A stretch of DNA of 64,000 nucleotides, taken from contig NZ_JALLIY010000014.1 of assembly GCF_023242315.1 (NCBI RefSeq), positions 62,001 to 126,000 on the forward strand, read 5' to 3'. The notes under the pieces are model-generated. The model was not told the DNA's origin, searched no databases, and was given only the letters and a program-made list of their open reading frames with translations. Numbering within the stretch: position 1 is the first letter of the stretch; each line of letters begins with the position of its first letter. This DNA comes from Pseudomonas sp. MWU13-2105 (GTDB taxonomy: Bacteria > Pseudomonadota > Gammaproteobacteria > Pseudomonadales > Pseudomonadaceae). Below, one piece after another: positions 8,500 through 16,456 of the stretch. Position numbers and translations under genes: made by a program.

Positions 8500-9408
8500 T
8501 CAGAACACCGACCAACCAATCCGCTCGCTCAGCAGTTCCAGCGCTGCCATCCCCACCAGCGAGTTGCCGGCCACATTCAGCTCCGGTGCCCAGACGCACA
8601 CGGTAAAGCGCCCCGGCACCACCGCGACAATCCCGCCACCCACGCCGCTCTTGCCCGGCAAACCGACCCGATAGGCAAAGTTCCCGGCCTCGTCGTACAG
8701 CCCGCTGGTGGCCATGATCGAGTTGACCTGCTGGGTCTGGCGCCGGGTCAGGATCTGTTCGCCGCTGTGCTTGCAGAACCCGTCGTTGGCCAGGAAGCCG
8801 AACGCCCGCGCCAGGTCGATGCAGTTCATACGCAGGGCACAGTGACTGAAATAGCTGCGCAGGACGGCTTCCACATCGTTGTGAAAGTTGCCGAACGACT
8901 GCATCAGATAGGCCATGGCCGCGTTGCGTGCCCGGTGCTGGTATTCCGACTCGGCCACCTTGCCGTCGACCATGACCTGCATATTGCCCGACAGGCGCCG
9001 GGCAAAATCGCGCATCGACAGCGCCGGAGCGGCGAAGCGCGATTGATTGATGTCGCAGATCACCAGGGCCCCGGCATTGATAAACGGGTTACGTGGACGG
9101 CCGCGTTCGAACTCCAGCTGCACCAGCGAGTTGAACGGCTGCCCGGAGGGTTCATGGCCCAGCCGTTCCCAGATCGCCTCGCCGGAGTGGTTGATCGCCT
9201 GCACCAGGCTGAAGACCTTGGAAATACTCTGGATCGAGAACGGTGTCTGCGCGTCGCCGGCACAGAACATTTCGCCGTCATTGCCATACACGGCAATGCC
9301 CAGTTGATTGGCCGGCACATCCGCCAGCGCCGGAATGTAATTGGCCACCTTGCCCTGGCCGATCAATGGCCGGACTTCATCGAGGATCTCGTTCAACAGC
9401 GCTTGCAT
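8500..9408 (-). CDS. glsB: glutaminase A
   Basis: This serine-dependent glutaminase hydrolyses L-glutamine to glutamate and ammonia in the cytoplasm. It has the beta-lactamase-like Ser-x-x-Lys motif (Ser61 to Lys64 in [12 protein letters not shown]), and further conserved blocks [31 protein letters not shown] and [13 protein letters not shown] chose the ATG at 9408 ([15 protein letters not shown]), giving 302 residues as in the family. A GTG at 9426 would add six residues and cannot be excluded. It is transcribed alone, convergent with garD. Confidence 0.93.
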   Translation of the reverse strand: MQALLNEILDEVRPLIGQGKVANYIPALADVPANQLGIAVYGNDGEMFCAGDAQTPFSIQSISKVFSLVQAINHSGEAIWERLGHEPSGQPFNSLVQLEFERGRPRNPFINAGALVICDINQSRFAAPALSMRDFARRLSGNMQVMVDGKVAESEYQHRARNAAMAYLMQSFGNFHNDVEAVLRSYFSHCALRMNCIDLARAFGFLANDGFCKHSGEQILTRRQTQQVNSIMATSGLYDEAGNFAYRVGLPGKSGVGGGIVAVVPGRFTVCVWAPELNVAGNSLVGMAALELLSERIGWSVF

Positions 9409-9611
9409 GCTCGGGCTCGCAGTCACTTCCCGCCGGGTTGCGGGGCTACATGCTGCTAGACGCTGCGTGCGGGCTTCGGAGCACAGTTTTTACTGTCAGG
9501 TTTGCTTCGTTGGCAGACGTATGGAGCGGATCAGTTAGTACTCGTTGAGACCGGAGCAGAGGCGGGGGTAAACTGCCTGCCCCGTGTAATGTCTGTTGGC
9601 TGGAGCCGGTA

Positions 9612-9899
9612 ATGCGCAAAGATAAGAAACAGGTGATTGGTGACGAGATCGGCGATGCGCAGATCAAGTTGTTTCTCGATTTCGAGCCGGTCGACGCCAC
9701 TTCGCCGTCCCTGCACAAACTGATCAAGGCCTACCGCGGCCTGCGTATCGACGATTTCGAGCGCTTCCTGGGGTTCTTCAAGGAAGCCGGTTACGACCTC
9801 GATGGCAAGGACGAGCACGGCCAGGACTTCGTGAGCCTGATCCGCGATCAGCGCAACGCTGGCGACTATATCGAGCTGATCGATAACGCTCGCGGCTGA
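9612..9899 (+). CDS. PA4642-family small protein
   Basis: This 95-residue acidic cytoplasmic protein matches the Pseudomonas-wide PA4642 family (MRKDKKQVIGDEIGDAQIKLFLDFEP). The family function is unknown. It has no cysteines, signal peptide or membrane segment. GGAG lies 7 nt upstream of the ATG. It is convergent with mqo, the same neighbour that I recall for PA4642 in P. aeruginosa, which supports orthology. Confidence 0.9.
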   Translation: MRKDKKQVIGDEIGDAQIKLFLDFEPVDATSPSLHKLIKAYRGLRIDDFERFLGFFKEAGYDLDGKDEHGQDFVSLIRDQRNAGDYIELIDNARG

Positions 9900-9910
9900 T
9901 CCGAACCTTT

Positions 9911-10059
9911 GTGGCGAGCGAGCTTGTTGTGGCGAGCGGGCTTGCCCGCGCTGGGCTGCGAAGCAGCCCTAAAGCCAGCGACCTCATAGTGTCAGGCAGA
10001 ACGCAATCACAGGTTTTGCGACTGCTTCGCAGCCCAGCGCGGGCGAGCCCGCTCGCCAC
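9911..10059. repeat. REPIN, GTGGCGAGCGGGCTTGCCCGC family
   Basis: Two REP units in inverted orientation (GTGGCGAGCGGGCTTGCCCG from 9929 and GCGGGCGAGCCCGCTCGCCAC ending at 10059) enclose about 90 bp containing the secondary arms GCTGCGAAGCAGC. An extra degenerate half unit (GTGGCGAGCGAGCTTG) lies at 9911, so the left arm is partly duplicated. It stands between two convergent genes. Confidence 0.88.
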
Positions 10060-10080
10060 TTTTTGCGGTTCTGATCCATA

Positions 10081-10120
10081 AAAAACGCCCCGCTCTTCAA
10101 CCGAAGGGCGGGGCGTTTTT
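10081..10120. terminator. bidirectional intrinsic terminator
   Basis: AAAAACGCCCCGC and GCGGGGCGTTTTT form a 13-bp stem with T runs on both strands. It ends mqo on the minus strand and can stop transcripts of the PA4642-family gene on the plus strand. Confidence 0.9.
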
Positions 10121-10133
10121 GTCAGCGATCAGC

Positions 10134-11642
10134 TCAAGCGTAGCTTTCGGTCTCGCTGCTCGGCTCAACCAGTTCCAGACGCAGGTTGTTCTGTGCGTTG
10201 ATCTGGTGATACAACTGCGCATCCGTCTCCAGGACCTTTTCCCGTGCCGGGAAGATCTCATGGAGCTTGGTCGCCCACTCACCCTTGGCTTTTTCCGGGA
10301 AGCAGCGTTCGATCAGTTCGAGCATGATCGACACCGTTACCGATGCGCCCGGCGAGGCGCCGAGCAGGGCGGCCAACGAGCCGTCCTTCGCCGCCACCAG
10401 TTCGGTACCGAACTGCAGGACGCCGCCTTTCTTCGGGTCCTTCTTGATGATCTGCACCCGCTGGCCGGCCGTTTCCAGGCGCCAGTCCTCGGCTTTCACC
10501 TCCGGATAGAAGCGGCGCAGGGATTCCAGGCGCTGTTCCATGGACTGCATCACTTCGCTGATCAGGTACTTGGTCAGGTCCATGTTGTCGCGGGCCACGG
10601 CCAGCATCGGGCCGATGTTGCCGGCACGTACCGAGAGCGGCAGGTCCATCAGCGAACCGTGCTTGAGGAACTTGGTGGTGAAACCGGCATAAGGCCCGAA
10701 CAGCAGGGATTTCTGGCCGTCGACCACACGGGTGTCCAGGTGCGGCACGGACATCGGCGGCGAACCCACGGCAGCCTGGCTGTAGACCTTGGCCTGGTGG
10801 TGCTTGACCACTTCCGGGTTGTCGCAACGCAGCCACTGGCCGCTCACCGGGAAACCGCCGAAGCCTTTGCTTTCCTCGATACCCGACGCTTGCAGCAACG
10901 GCAACGCCGCGCCGCCGGCGCCGAGGAAGACGAACTTGGCATCGACGTCACGGCTGTTGCCGCTGTTCACGTCCTTGATGCTCACGGTCCAGCCGGTGCC
11001 GTTGCGCTTGAGGCCGGTGACGCGCTTGCAGTACTTGACCTGGGCGTCGGGCGCACTGGTCAGGTGCTTGAGCAACTGATTGGTCAGGGCGCCGAAGTTG
11101 ACGTCGGTGCCTTTCATCACGCGGGTCGCGGCAATCGCCTCGTCGGCCGTACGACCCGGCATCATCAGCGGCATCCACTCGGCCATCTTCGCGCGGTCTT
11201 CGGTGTATTCCATCTCGGCGAAGGCGTGGTGCGGATGCAAGGTTTCAAAGCGCTTCTTGAGGAAGGCCACGCCCTTGTCGCCCTGGACGAAGCTCAGGTG
11301 CGGCACCGGACTGATGAAGGACTTGCACGAACCGAAGGTGCCTTTCTGCGCCAGATAGGCCCAGAACTGCTTCGACACCTCGAACTGGGTGTTGATGTGC
11401 ACGGCTTTCTTGATGTCGATGGAGCCGTCAGCCGCCTGCGGCGTGTAGTTCAGCTCGCACAGCCCGGCATGGCCGGTACCGGCGTTGTTCCACGGGTTGG
11501 AACTCTCCGCGGCACCGGAATCCATCAGCTCGACGACTTCCAGCTTGATCGTCGGGTCGAGCTCCTTGAGCAGCACCGCAAGGGTGGCACTCATGATGCC
11601 GGCCCCAACCAGGACCACATCAACTGCTTCGTTATGCGCCAT
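10134..11642 (-). CDS. mqo: malate:quinone oxidoreductase
   Basis: This FAD-dependent peripheral membrane enzyme oxidises malate to oxaloacetate and passes electrons to quinone, replacing or backing up NAD malate dehydrogenase. The 502-residue protein starts with the dinucleotide-binding signature [14 protein letters not shown] (about residues 9-22). Family blocks follow, including [32 protein letters not shown] and [13 protein letters not shown] lies 8 nt before the ATG at 11642. The upstream ~400 bp hold no gene, which leaves room for a long regulated leader. Confidence 0.95.
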   Translation of the reverse strand: MAHNEAVDVVLVGAGIMSATLAVLLKELDPTIKLEVVELMDSGAAESSNPWNNAGTGHAGLCELNYTPQAADGSIDIKKAVHINTQFEVSKQFWAYLAQKGTFGSCKSFISPVPHLSFVQGDKGVAFLKKRFETLHPHHAFAEMEYTEDRAKMAEWMPLMMPGRTADEAIAATRVMKGTDVNFGALTNQLLKHLTSAPDAQVKYCKRVTGLKRNGTGWTVSIKDVNSGNSRDVDAKFVFLGAGGAALPLLQASGIEESKGFGGFPVSGQWLRCDNPEVVKHHQAKVYSQAAVGSPPMSVPHLDTRVVDGQKSLLFGPYAGFTTKFLKHGSLMDLPLSVRAGNIGPMLAVARDNMDLTKYLISEVMQSMEQRLESLRRFYPEVKAEDWRLETAGQRVQIIKKDPKKGGVLQFGTELVAAKDGSLAALLGASPGASVTVSIMLELIERCFPEKAKGEWATKLHEIFPAREKVLETDAQLYHQINAQNNLRLELVEPSSETESYA

Positions 11643-12571
11643 TAACGCGTCTCCAAAATCTGCAGCACCACATTGACGGCATGGCTGCCGGGCATGGGCG
11701 GGGCTCGTTTGACGTTAGCCCAGCAATGACCCGACCAGGATGGCCATGTCCGATTCTTCGCAATTTCTTGCAACTTCAGCGGACGCTGCCGGTGGGCCCA
11801 AGGTGCGTATGAACGCATGTGCGGGCAACACGGGCAATTCGACTTATGGTCAAGAGCGTCCGATTCGTGCAACCAAATCCGTAAGCGAACAGGCGTCAAG
11901 CACCTGTCGGGGTGTATCGGGTCCTGTGTGATGAGGCCGTTGGGGACGCTGATGGTGCCTGTTCAGACGCGAAACTATTCATTTGTTCGCCACACTCTCG
12001 TGAAGTTGTGAAAACCCGTTTTTTCACGCTCTTTTGAAGACGTGAACCTCAAAAAAGGGCTGCCGCGGTCTGTCACCGGGCCCGCGGTGCGAATACCCGC
12101 CGGGAAGGGCAGGCGGCACGGGCCAACAACTCAGTGAGCGAGCACAAGGGCAGCTCTGGCAGATTCGCTGAAAACGGTGGTTTGCGCAGGTAACGGCAAG
12201 CTCGCCGGCTTCACTCGATCTGTGTGGGCGGCTCTCTGTGGGCAGTACGAAGGTGCCGATGCAAGCGCATTGGCGGTGCTGCGAGGCCCGATCAGGAGAC
12301 GTCCTTATAATCGGGGGGAGATTGTAACTAAGAAACGCGGAAAAATGGTCGTGTTTAATGACTTTTATTCGACATCTGGTCAGATGCCGGGCAGCGGCGT
12401 CGATCAGCGGCTGTGCGCGGGGGCGCTGGCCGGTGTGACAGGCATGTGACGGGAACGCTGGCTGGGCGTACTGGTCAGACTTTTCAGCAAGCACTGGTGG
12501 CGCTGGTGAGCGACGCCCGGGCCCCGCTATACTCAGCGCCTGAATGATGCCTGGTCCTTGGAGAGATGAGC
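11643..12571. other. long intergenic region between divergent mqo and yajG
   Basis: About 930 bp without a convincing gene. Open frames here have no family resemblance and poor composition. What can be seen is a hairpin TTCACG...CGTGAA at about 12023-12046, a minus-strand terminator-like structure at 12051-12083 and an AT-rich ATTATAAG box near 12304-12311 on the minus strand. The region probably carries the mqo promoter, and perhaps a small RNA or leader. Confidence 0.6.
12051..12083 (-). terminator. weak terminator-like structure, minus strand
   Basis: Read on the minus strand, GGGC...GCCC and CGGT...ACCG form a bulged stem followed by TTTTTT. It lies about 410 bp upstream of the mqo start codon, so it would end an upstream short RNA or attenuate a long mqo leader. 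Confidence 0.35.
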
Positions 12572-13156
12572 ATGTTGCAACGCCTGTTGTTCGGTTTGAT
12601 CACTGTAACCAGTTTGACGCTTGTCGGCTGTGCCAACAGCCCGCAACAACTCAGCCCGCAACCCACGCTCACCACTCAGTTGGCGCCGGTCGGCCATGGT
12701 CAGCCGGTGGTGGTGCGGGTGGTGGACGGTCGTCGTTCGCCGGTGTTGGGCACGCGGGGCGGCCTGTACCCTGAAACCAGCGCGATTACCGTGCAAGGGG
12801 CCGACCTGGTCCCGAAACTGCAGGCCCAGGCTGATGCGGCGGTACGCCTGCTGGGCTTTACCCCTTCGCCCAATGCCATGAATGCGCCGACCCTGACCGT
12901 GACCTTGTCCGATCTGACCTACCAGTCGCCGAAAGAGGGTGTCTATGTGACCGAGGCGACCATCGGCGCCAACTTCCGTTCTGACGTGACCAATGCCAAC
13001 CGTCGTTACAGCGGTAGCTACGGGGCGTCGTTGAACCAGCGCTTCGGCATGGCGCCGAACGAAGAGGCGAACACCAAGTTGATCAGCGACGTGTTGAGCG
13101 ATGCGCTGACCCGGGTGTTCAAGGACCCGAAAATCGGCCAGGTACTGGGCGAATAA
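12572..13156 (+). CDS. yajG: YajG-family lipoprotein
   Basis: This 194-residue outer-membrane-type lipoprotein has a signal peptide ending in the lipobox LVGC (Cys19 when counted from MLQRLLFG). The rest matches the YajG family, a beta-rich periplasmic fold of unknown function (VVVRVVDGR, GADLVPKLQAQADAAVRLLGF). There are two nearby ATG codons: the one at 12566 is only 2 nt from GGAG, while 12572 is 8 nt away, so I favour 12572. The residue after the Cys is Ala, which fits outer-membrane sorting. It is probably monocistronic. Confidence 0.85.
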   Translation: MLQRLLFGLITVTSLTLVGCANSPQQLSPQPTLTTQLAPVGHGQPVVVRVVDGRRSPVLGTRGGLYPETSAITVQGADLVPKLQAQADAAVRLLGFTPSPNAMNAPTLTVTLSDLTYQSPKEGVYVTEATIGANFRSDVTNANRRYSGSYGASLNQRFGMAPNEEANTKLISDVLSDALTRVFKDPKIGQVLGE

Positions 13157-13159
13157 CCC

Positions 13160-13198
13160 GTAGGGACAGGCTTGCCGGCGATGGGGCCCTCAAGGGCA
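13160..13198. repeat. degenerate REP half-element, GTAGGAGCCGGCTTGCCGGCG family
   Basis: GTAGGGACAGGCTTGCCGGCGATGGGGCCCTCAAGGG resembles one arm of a third Pseudomonas REP family, with a short GGGCCC stem. The second arm is not recognisable, so this looks like a decayed copy. Confidence 0.4.
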
Positions 13199-13221
13199 GC
13201 CAAAGGCTTGGCGTGGCAGCC

Positions 13222-13428
13222 TCACGCCGCCTCCACATAAAGATCCAGCATGCTGACCCCGGTCAGCAGATCGGCTTCCGGCAGGTCGGCGTGCTGGTGC
13301 CCGCCCAGGGCGCAATACACCAGCCAGTGGCGGTCCTGGACGTTGAACGACATGGCGTCCACCAGGGCCTCCTGTTCGTCGCTGGGGGCGATCAGATAAA
13401 GACGATCCTGGTTCTCTGCGTGCAGCAT
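13222..13428 (-). CDS. small conserved hypothetical protein, 68 aa
   Basis: This 68-residue acidic protein (MLHAENQDRLYLIAPSDEQ) has no signal peptide or membrane segment. GGAG lies 6 nt before the ATG at 13428, and codon use is like that of its neighbours, which supports a real gene. I do not recognise a domain. It is transcribed in the same direction as the acyltransferase but lies beyond that gene's terminator, so it is likely independent. Confidence 0.65.
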   Translation of the reverse strand: MLHAENQDRLYLIAPSDEQEALVDAMSFNVQDRHWLVYCALGGHQHADLPEADLLTGVSMLDLYVEAA

Positions 13429-13514
13429 GACAAGCTCCGTGGGCTATCGAGGGGCGACAGACTGGCTTGTTAAGGTGACGTTCCGGTGACAATGGAAATT
13501 AACCCGACCAACAG

Positions 13515-13550
13515 AAACAACAACGGCGCCCATGGGCGCCGTTGTTGTTT
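13515..13550. terminator. bidirectional terminator with 17-bp palindromic arms
   Basis: AAACAACAACGGCGCCC and its exact complement are separated by two bases, with A and T rich ends. It stands directly after the acyltransferase stop codon on the minus strand. Confidence 0.85.
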
Positions 13551-13569
13551 ATAAGCGTTGCTATTAAAG

Positions 13570-14733
13570 CTAAAGCGCCAGGCCGGCCTTGACCCGGTAC
13601 TGATTGCGCACCGGCGTCGCGTATTGCTGCACCAGGTAGGGCCGGTGCTCGGCCGGGCAGGCATCCAGGCGGCTGCGCCATTGCGTCTCGGCCTTGGCCA
13701 GTTCGTCGGCGGCAAACACCTGGGCGGCGGCAGGTACCTGCAACTGCGGATCGGCGCCGCTCCATTGGGCATACGCCAGGTAGTGCACCGGGAACAGGCG
13801 ATAACCTTCGAGGATCTGCCGGTCCATTTCCGTGGCCAGGACCTTGGTGTCCTCGAACTCGCCGGTCAGGGGCGCGGCGAAGTTCACATGCACCCGGCCC
13901 TTGTAGCCGGTGATGCCCTTGGCGATGCTGACGTCATCCTCGCCCGGCGCCTTGGTGTAGTGGCCAGTGGTGGCGCGGATATACAGCTCGCGAGCCTTGG
14001 CCTGGTCGCAGGGGTCGTACTCGTAGCTGATGGACACCGGCGTCAGGTTCAGCGAGCGGATAACCTCGGCGAACGGCTCGTCCTTGCGGCTCATGTGGAA
14101 CATTTTCAGGATCGCCGACTCGGTACGGTCGTCGCCATCCTTGGCCCGGCCTTCGGCCTGGGCGATCCAGATCGACTGGCAGTCGTGGCGGATCGAATGG
14201 TTGATATAGGCCGAGAGCAACTGATAGGCGGCCATCTTTTCCCGCCGTCCGGCGATCGAGCGGTGCACGATAAAGCTCTTGTTCAGGCGCATCAGGTCGC
14301 TGACAAAGGGCTTTTGCAGCAGGTTGTCGCCGATGGCGATGCGCGGTGTGGGCAGACCGGCGTGATACACGGCATAGTTGACGAACGCCGGGTCCATCAC
14401 GATGTCCCGGTGGTTGGCCAGGAACAGGTAGGCCTGGCCTGACTTGAACTGTTCGACGCCGGTGTAGGTGACGCCGTCGGTGGCGCGTTCGATGGTCTGG
14501 TCGACGTAGACCTCGACCTTGTCCTGCAAGGTGGCGACCGAAGTGACGCCGGCGAATTCACGACGCAGGCGGTAGGCGATCAGTGGTCTGAGCAGCCAGC
14601 CAAAGGCGCCGGCCAGGCGCGGGAAGCGGAAGTGGGTGAGGATATCCAGAAACGCCTGGTCGCGGAACAGCCGGGCCATGACGGCCGGTACTTCACTGTC
14701 GTCGTAAGGTCGGATGGCATCGAATTCGCCCAT
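13570..14733 (-). CDS. PlsC-like 1-acylglycerol-phosphate acyltransferase
   Basis: This is a membrane-associated glycerolipid acyltransferase candidate of about 387 residues. The acyltransferase block I is NHRDIVMDP, a form of the NHx4D motif in which His and Asp are catalytic; block III is seen as WIAQAEGRAKDGDDRTE, like the EGTR(S) site that binds glycerol phosphate. The protein is longer than bacterial PlsC (about 250) because of extra N- and C-terminal regions, so the acceptor may not be lysophosphatidate. Two adjacent ATGs exist; the second (14733, MGEFDAIRP) is better spaced from AAGAGAG. Upstream in-frame codons to 14835 lack a ribosome site. Confidence 0.8.
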   Translation of the reverse strand: MGEFDAIRPYDDSEVPAVMARLFRDQAFLDILTHFRFPRLAGAFGWLLRPLIAYRLRREFAGVTSVATLQDKVEVYVDQTIERATDGVTYTGVEQFKSGQAYLFLANHRDIVMDPAFVNYAVYHAGLPTPRIAIGDNLLQKPFVSDLMRLNKSFIVHRSIAGRREKMAAYQLLSAYINHSIRHDCQSIWIAQAEGRAKDGDDRTESAILKMFHMSRKDEPFAEVIRSLNLTPVSISYEYDPCDQAKARELYIRATTGHYTKAPGEDDVSIAKGITGYKGRVHVNFAAPLTGEFEDTKVLATEMDRQILEGYRLFPVHYLAYAQWSGADPQLQVPAAAQVFAADELAKAETQWRSRLDACPAEHRPYLVQQYATPVRNQYRVKAGLAL

Positions 14734-14877
14734 CATGCTCTCTTGTTGGAAACGGCTAGGGTAAGTAGAGGTTTGAGTGATAAATAACAAAGCCCGGTCT
14801 GGAAAATAAAGCCCAGACATAAAATAGCCTTGCAAATAGACCGGCGATTATACGCACAAGTCACTTCGGAGGCCGCG

Positions 14878-15060
14878 ATGCTGGAAACTGAGCGTTACGA
14901 ATGTCCTTATTGTGGTGAAATCGGTGAGGCGGTACTGGATCTGTCCGGCGGCGACCAGACCTATATCGAGGACTGCGCGGTGTGCTGTCGACCGATTACC
15001 TTTGTCCTGCAGACCGATGGCGAGGAATGGATGCTCGACGTTTACAGCGAGAACGAGTGA
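14878..15060 (+). CDS. CPXCG-motif cysteine-rich mini-protein
   Basis: This 60-residue protein begins MLETERYECPYCGEIGEAVLD and has a second cysteine pair (CAVCC), so four or five Cys form a probable zinc ribbon. The family is common in gamma-proteobacteria and has no proven function. GGAGG lies 5 nt before the ATG at 14878. The gene is followed 13 nt later by the DUF2007 gene, and the two form an operon. Confidence 0.85.
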   Translation: MLETERYECPYCGEIGEAVLDLSGGDQTYIEDCAVCCRPITFVLQTDGEEWMLDVYSENE

Positions 15061-15073
15061 TGAGGGCCTTTCC

Positions 15074-15334
15074 ATGCAGCGTATCTACGAGCCGGAAAAC
15101 CTGATGGAAGGCGAGTTGTTGCAGGGCATGCTCGCCAGCGAAGGGATTCAGGCGCACCTGGTGGGACGTGACCTGCTGGGTGGGGTGGGGGAGTTGCCGG
15201 TCTTCGGCTTGCTGGCCCTGGCGGTGGACAATGACCAGGCGCAATGCGCGCGGGAGCTGATCGCCGCGTACAATGCGGCGCTGCCGCTGGCCGGCGATGA
15301 GCCGGAGAGTTTCCCGGATGTGCTGGTCTGTTAG
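15074..15334 (+). CDS. DUF2007-family putative signal-transducing protein
   Basis: This 86-residue protein (MQRIYEPENLMEGELLQGMLASEGIQAHLVGRDLLGG) matches the DUF2007 family, a small ferredoxin-like fold that is often beside or fused to zinc-ribbon domains. Here it follows the CPXCG mini-protein with the same link, only split in two genes. The start at 15074 has GAGGGC about 7 nt upstream. A role in sensing is only suggested by the family name. Confidence 0.82.
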   Translation: MQRIYEPENLMEGELLQGMLASEGIQAHLVGRDLLGGVGELPVFGLLALAVDNDQAQCARELIAAYNAALPLAGDEPESFPDVLVC

Positions 15335-15618
15335 CCTGGGTGGGCAAGATTGGATGCGCCGCGCACCTTGTAGGAGCTGGCGACGTCCGTCAGCGCACTG
15401 CAAGGCTTAAGGGGCTCATTGCTGGCAAGCCTGGCGAGGGTGATGTTTGCCTTGATGAAAAACCAAAGCGATTACACACCTAACCCATGCTTGGGGGTTC
15501 CCCCCCCCAAAAAAAACATAGAATCTCCCACAGGGATCGTGTTGCGCCTTGGCCAACTTTGATATGAAGTCTCTTGTTGGCCCTTGTCCCGAGTTTTTGA
15601 AAAGAGCCGTATTGCCCC
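15335..15618. other. intergenic region with C9/A8 homopolymer
   Basis: There is no gene. The stretch has a decayed REP-like part near 15371-15440 and, at 15495-15517, GGGGG-TT followed by nine C and eight A. That run can form a short hairpin and is prone to slippage or sequencing error. It lies about 100 bp upstream of the SRAP gene. Confidence 0.6.
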
Positions 15619-16239
15619 ATGTGTGGACGTTATGCCCTGTTTCGCTGGAACCCCACCTTCGCGGCCTTGCCCGGCTTTCCCGCCGACCAGCAGGCGCAAT
15701 GGAACATCTCGCCGAATGATTCGGTGCTGATCCTGCGTGCTGCCGCGGGGCAGCGGGAGTTGGCCCGGGCCCGTTGGGGACTGACCCCGGCCTGGCTGAC
15801 CGATCTGTCGAAGACGCCGGCGCATGCCCGGGCGGAAACCCTGGCCGAGCAGCCGATGTTTCGCCAGGCGTTCCGCGAGCGCCGTTGCCTGCTGCCGGCC
15901 AACGGTTTCTACGAATGGCGCGGCACCCAGCGCAAACGACCTTATTGGCTGACCCCGGCGGAAGGTTCGAGCCTGTTTTTCGCGGCGATCTGGGAAGCCT
16001 ATCCGGTGGATGGGCATGTCTGGTTGAGTACCGCGGTGGTGACCCAGGCGGCGTCGAATCAGCGCCGCCCATTGATCCTGGATGCGGCGGGGCAGGAAGC
16101 CTGGTTGTCCGCGGACACCTCGCTGGCGGATTTGCAGGCTTTGCTGGCCAGTCCCCAGGCGCCTTTGCGCGAGCGGGTGCTGGCCAATCTGGTGAATGAT
16201 CCGAAGCTCAATGCGCCGGAGTGTTTGACCCCGGGTTGA
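15619..16239 (+). CDS. yedK: SRAP-family protein (YedK/HMCES type) with altered active site
   Basis: SRAP proteins form a thiazolidine crosslink between the N-terminal Cys and abasic sites in single-stranded DNA. Here Cys2 (MCGRYA), Glu99 (FYEW) and Arg71 are present, and the length of 206 residues is normal. Two residues differ from E. coli YedK: the Asn of INARVET is His69 here (AHARAET), and the loop that carries the catalytic His (VDIHDRRPL) is about six residues shorter and reads SNQRRPL, with no His. This suggests a distinct subfamily in which His69 could take over. Two good stretches of identity (RRPL, FYEW) make the family assignment safe. Confidence 0.9.
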   Translation: MCGRYALFRWNPTFAALPGFPADQQAQWNISPNDSVLILRAAAGQRELARARWGLTPAWLTDLSKTPAHARAETLAEQPMFRQAFRERRCLLPANGFYEWRGTQRKRPYWLTPAEGSSLFFAAIWEAYPVDGHVWLSTAVVTQAASNQRRPLILDAAGQEAWLSADTSLADLQALLASPQAPLRERVLANLVNDPKLNAPECLTPG

Positions 16240-16272
16240 GGCACACTGCGGTTCAAGGCCGAACGCGGTTCC

Positions 16273-16417
16273 GTGGCGAGCGGGCTTGCCCGCGTTGGGG
16301 GCGAAGCCCCCCTGGATCCAGAAAACTGGGTGTGTCAGGTTGACCGAGATCGCTGGTTTTGCGACTGCTGCGCAGCCGAACAGGGCGGTGCGGCGTCCCG
16401 ACAATCCCCCTCGCCAC
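16273..16417. repeat. degenerate REPIN, GTGGCGAGCGGGCTTGCCCGC family
   Basis: The left unit (GTGGCGAGCGGGCTTGCCCG) is intact. The right unit is damaged (CGTCCCGACAATCCCCCTCGCCAC), so the outer stem is only partly paired. It lies between the convergent SRAP and chemoreceptor genes. Confidence 0.75.
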
Positions 16418-16456
16418 AGGTATGCCTCTGCTCACGGGCCGTATGCTGCAACTCGC

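Noticed and set aside
9911-10059. Possible CRISPR-like or mobile-element end
   Set aside because: The inverted units match REP/REPIN structure found at several other places in the window; there are no direct repeats with spacers and no transposase.
12024-12494. 156-residue minus-strand frame in the mqo-yajG gap
   Set aside because: Cys/His/Pro/Arg-rich chance composition, no ribosome site and no similarity that I recognise; a non-coding role is more likely.
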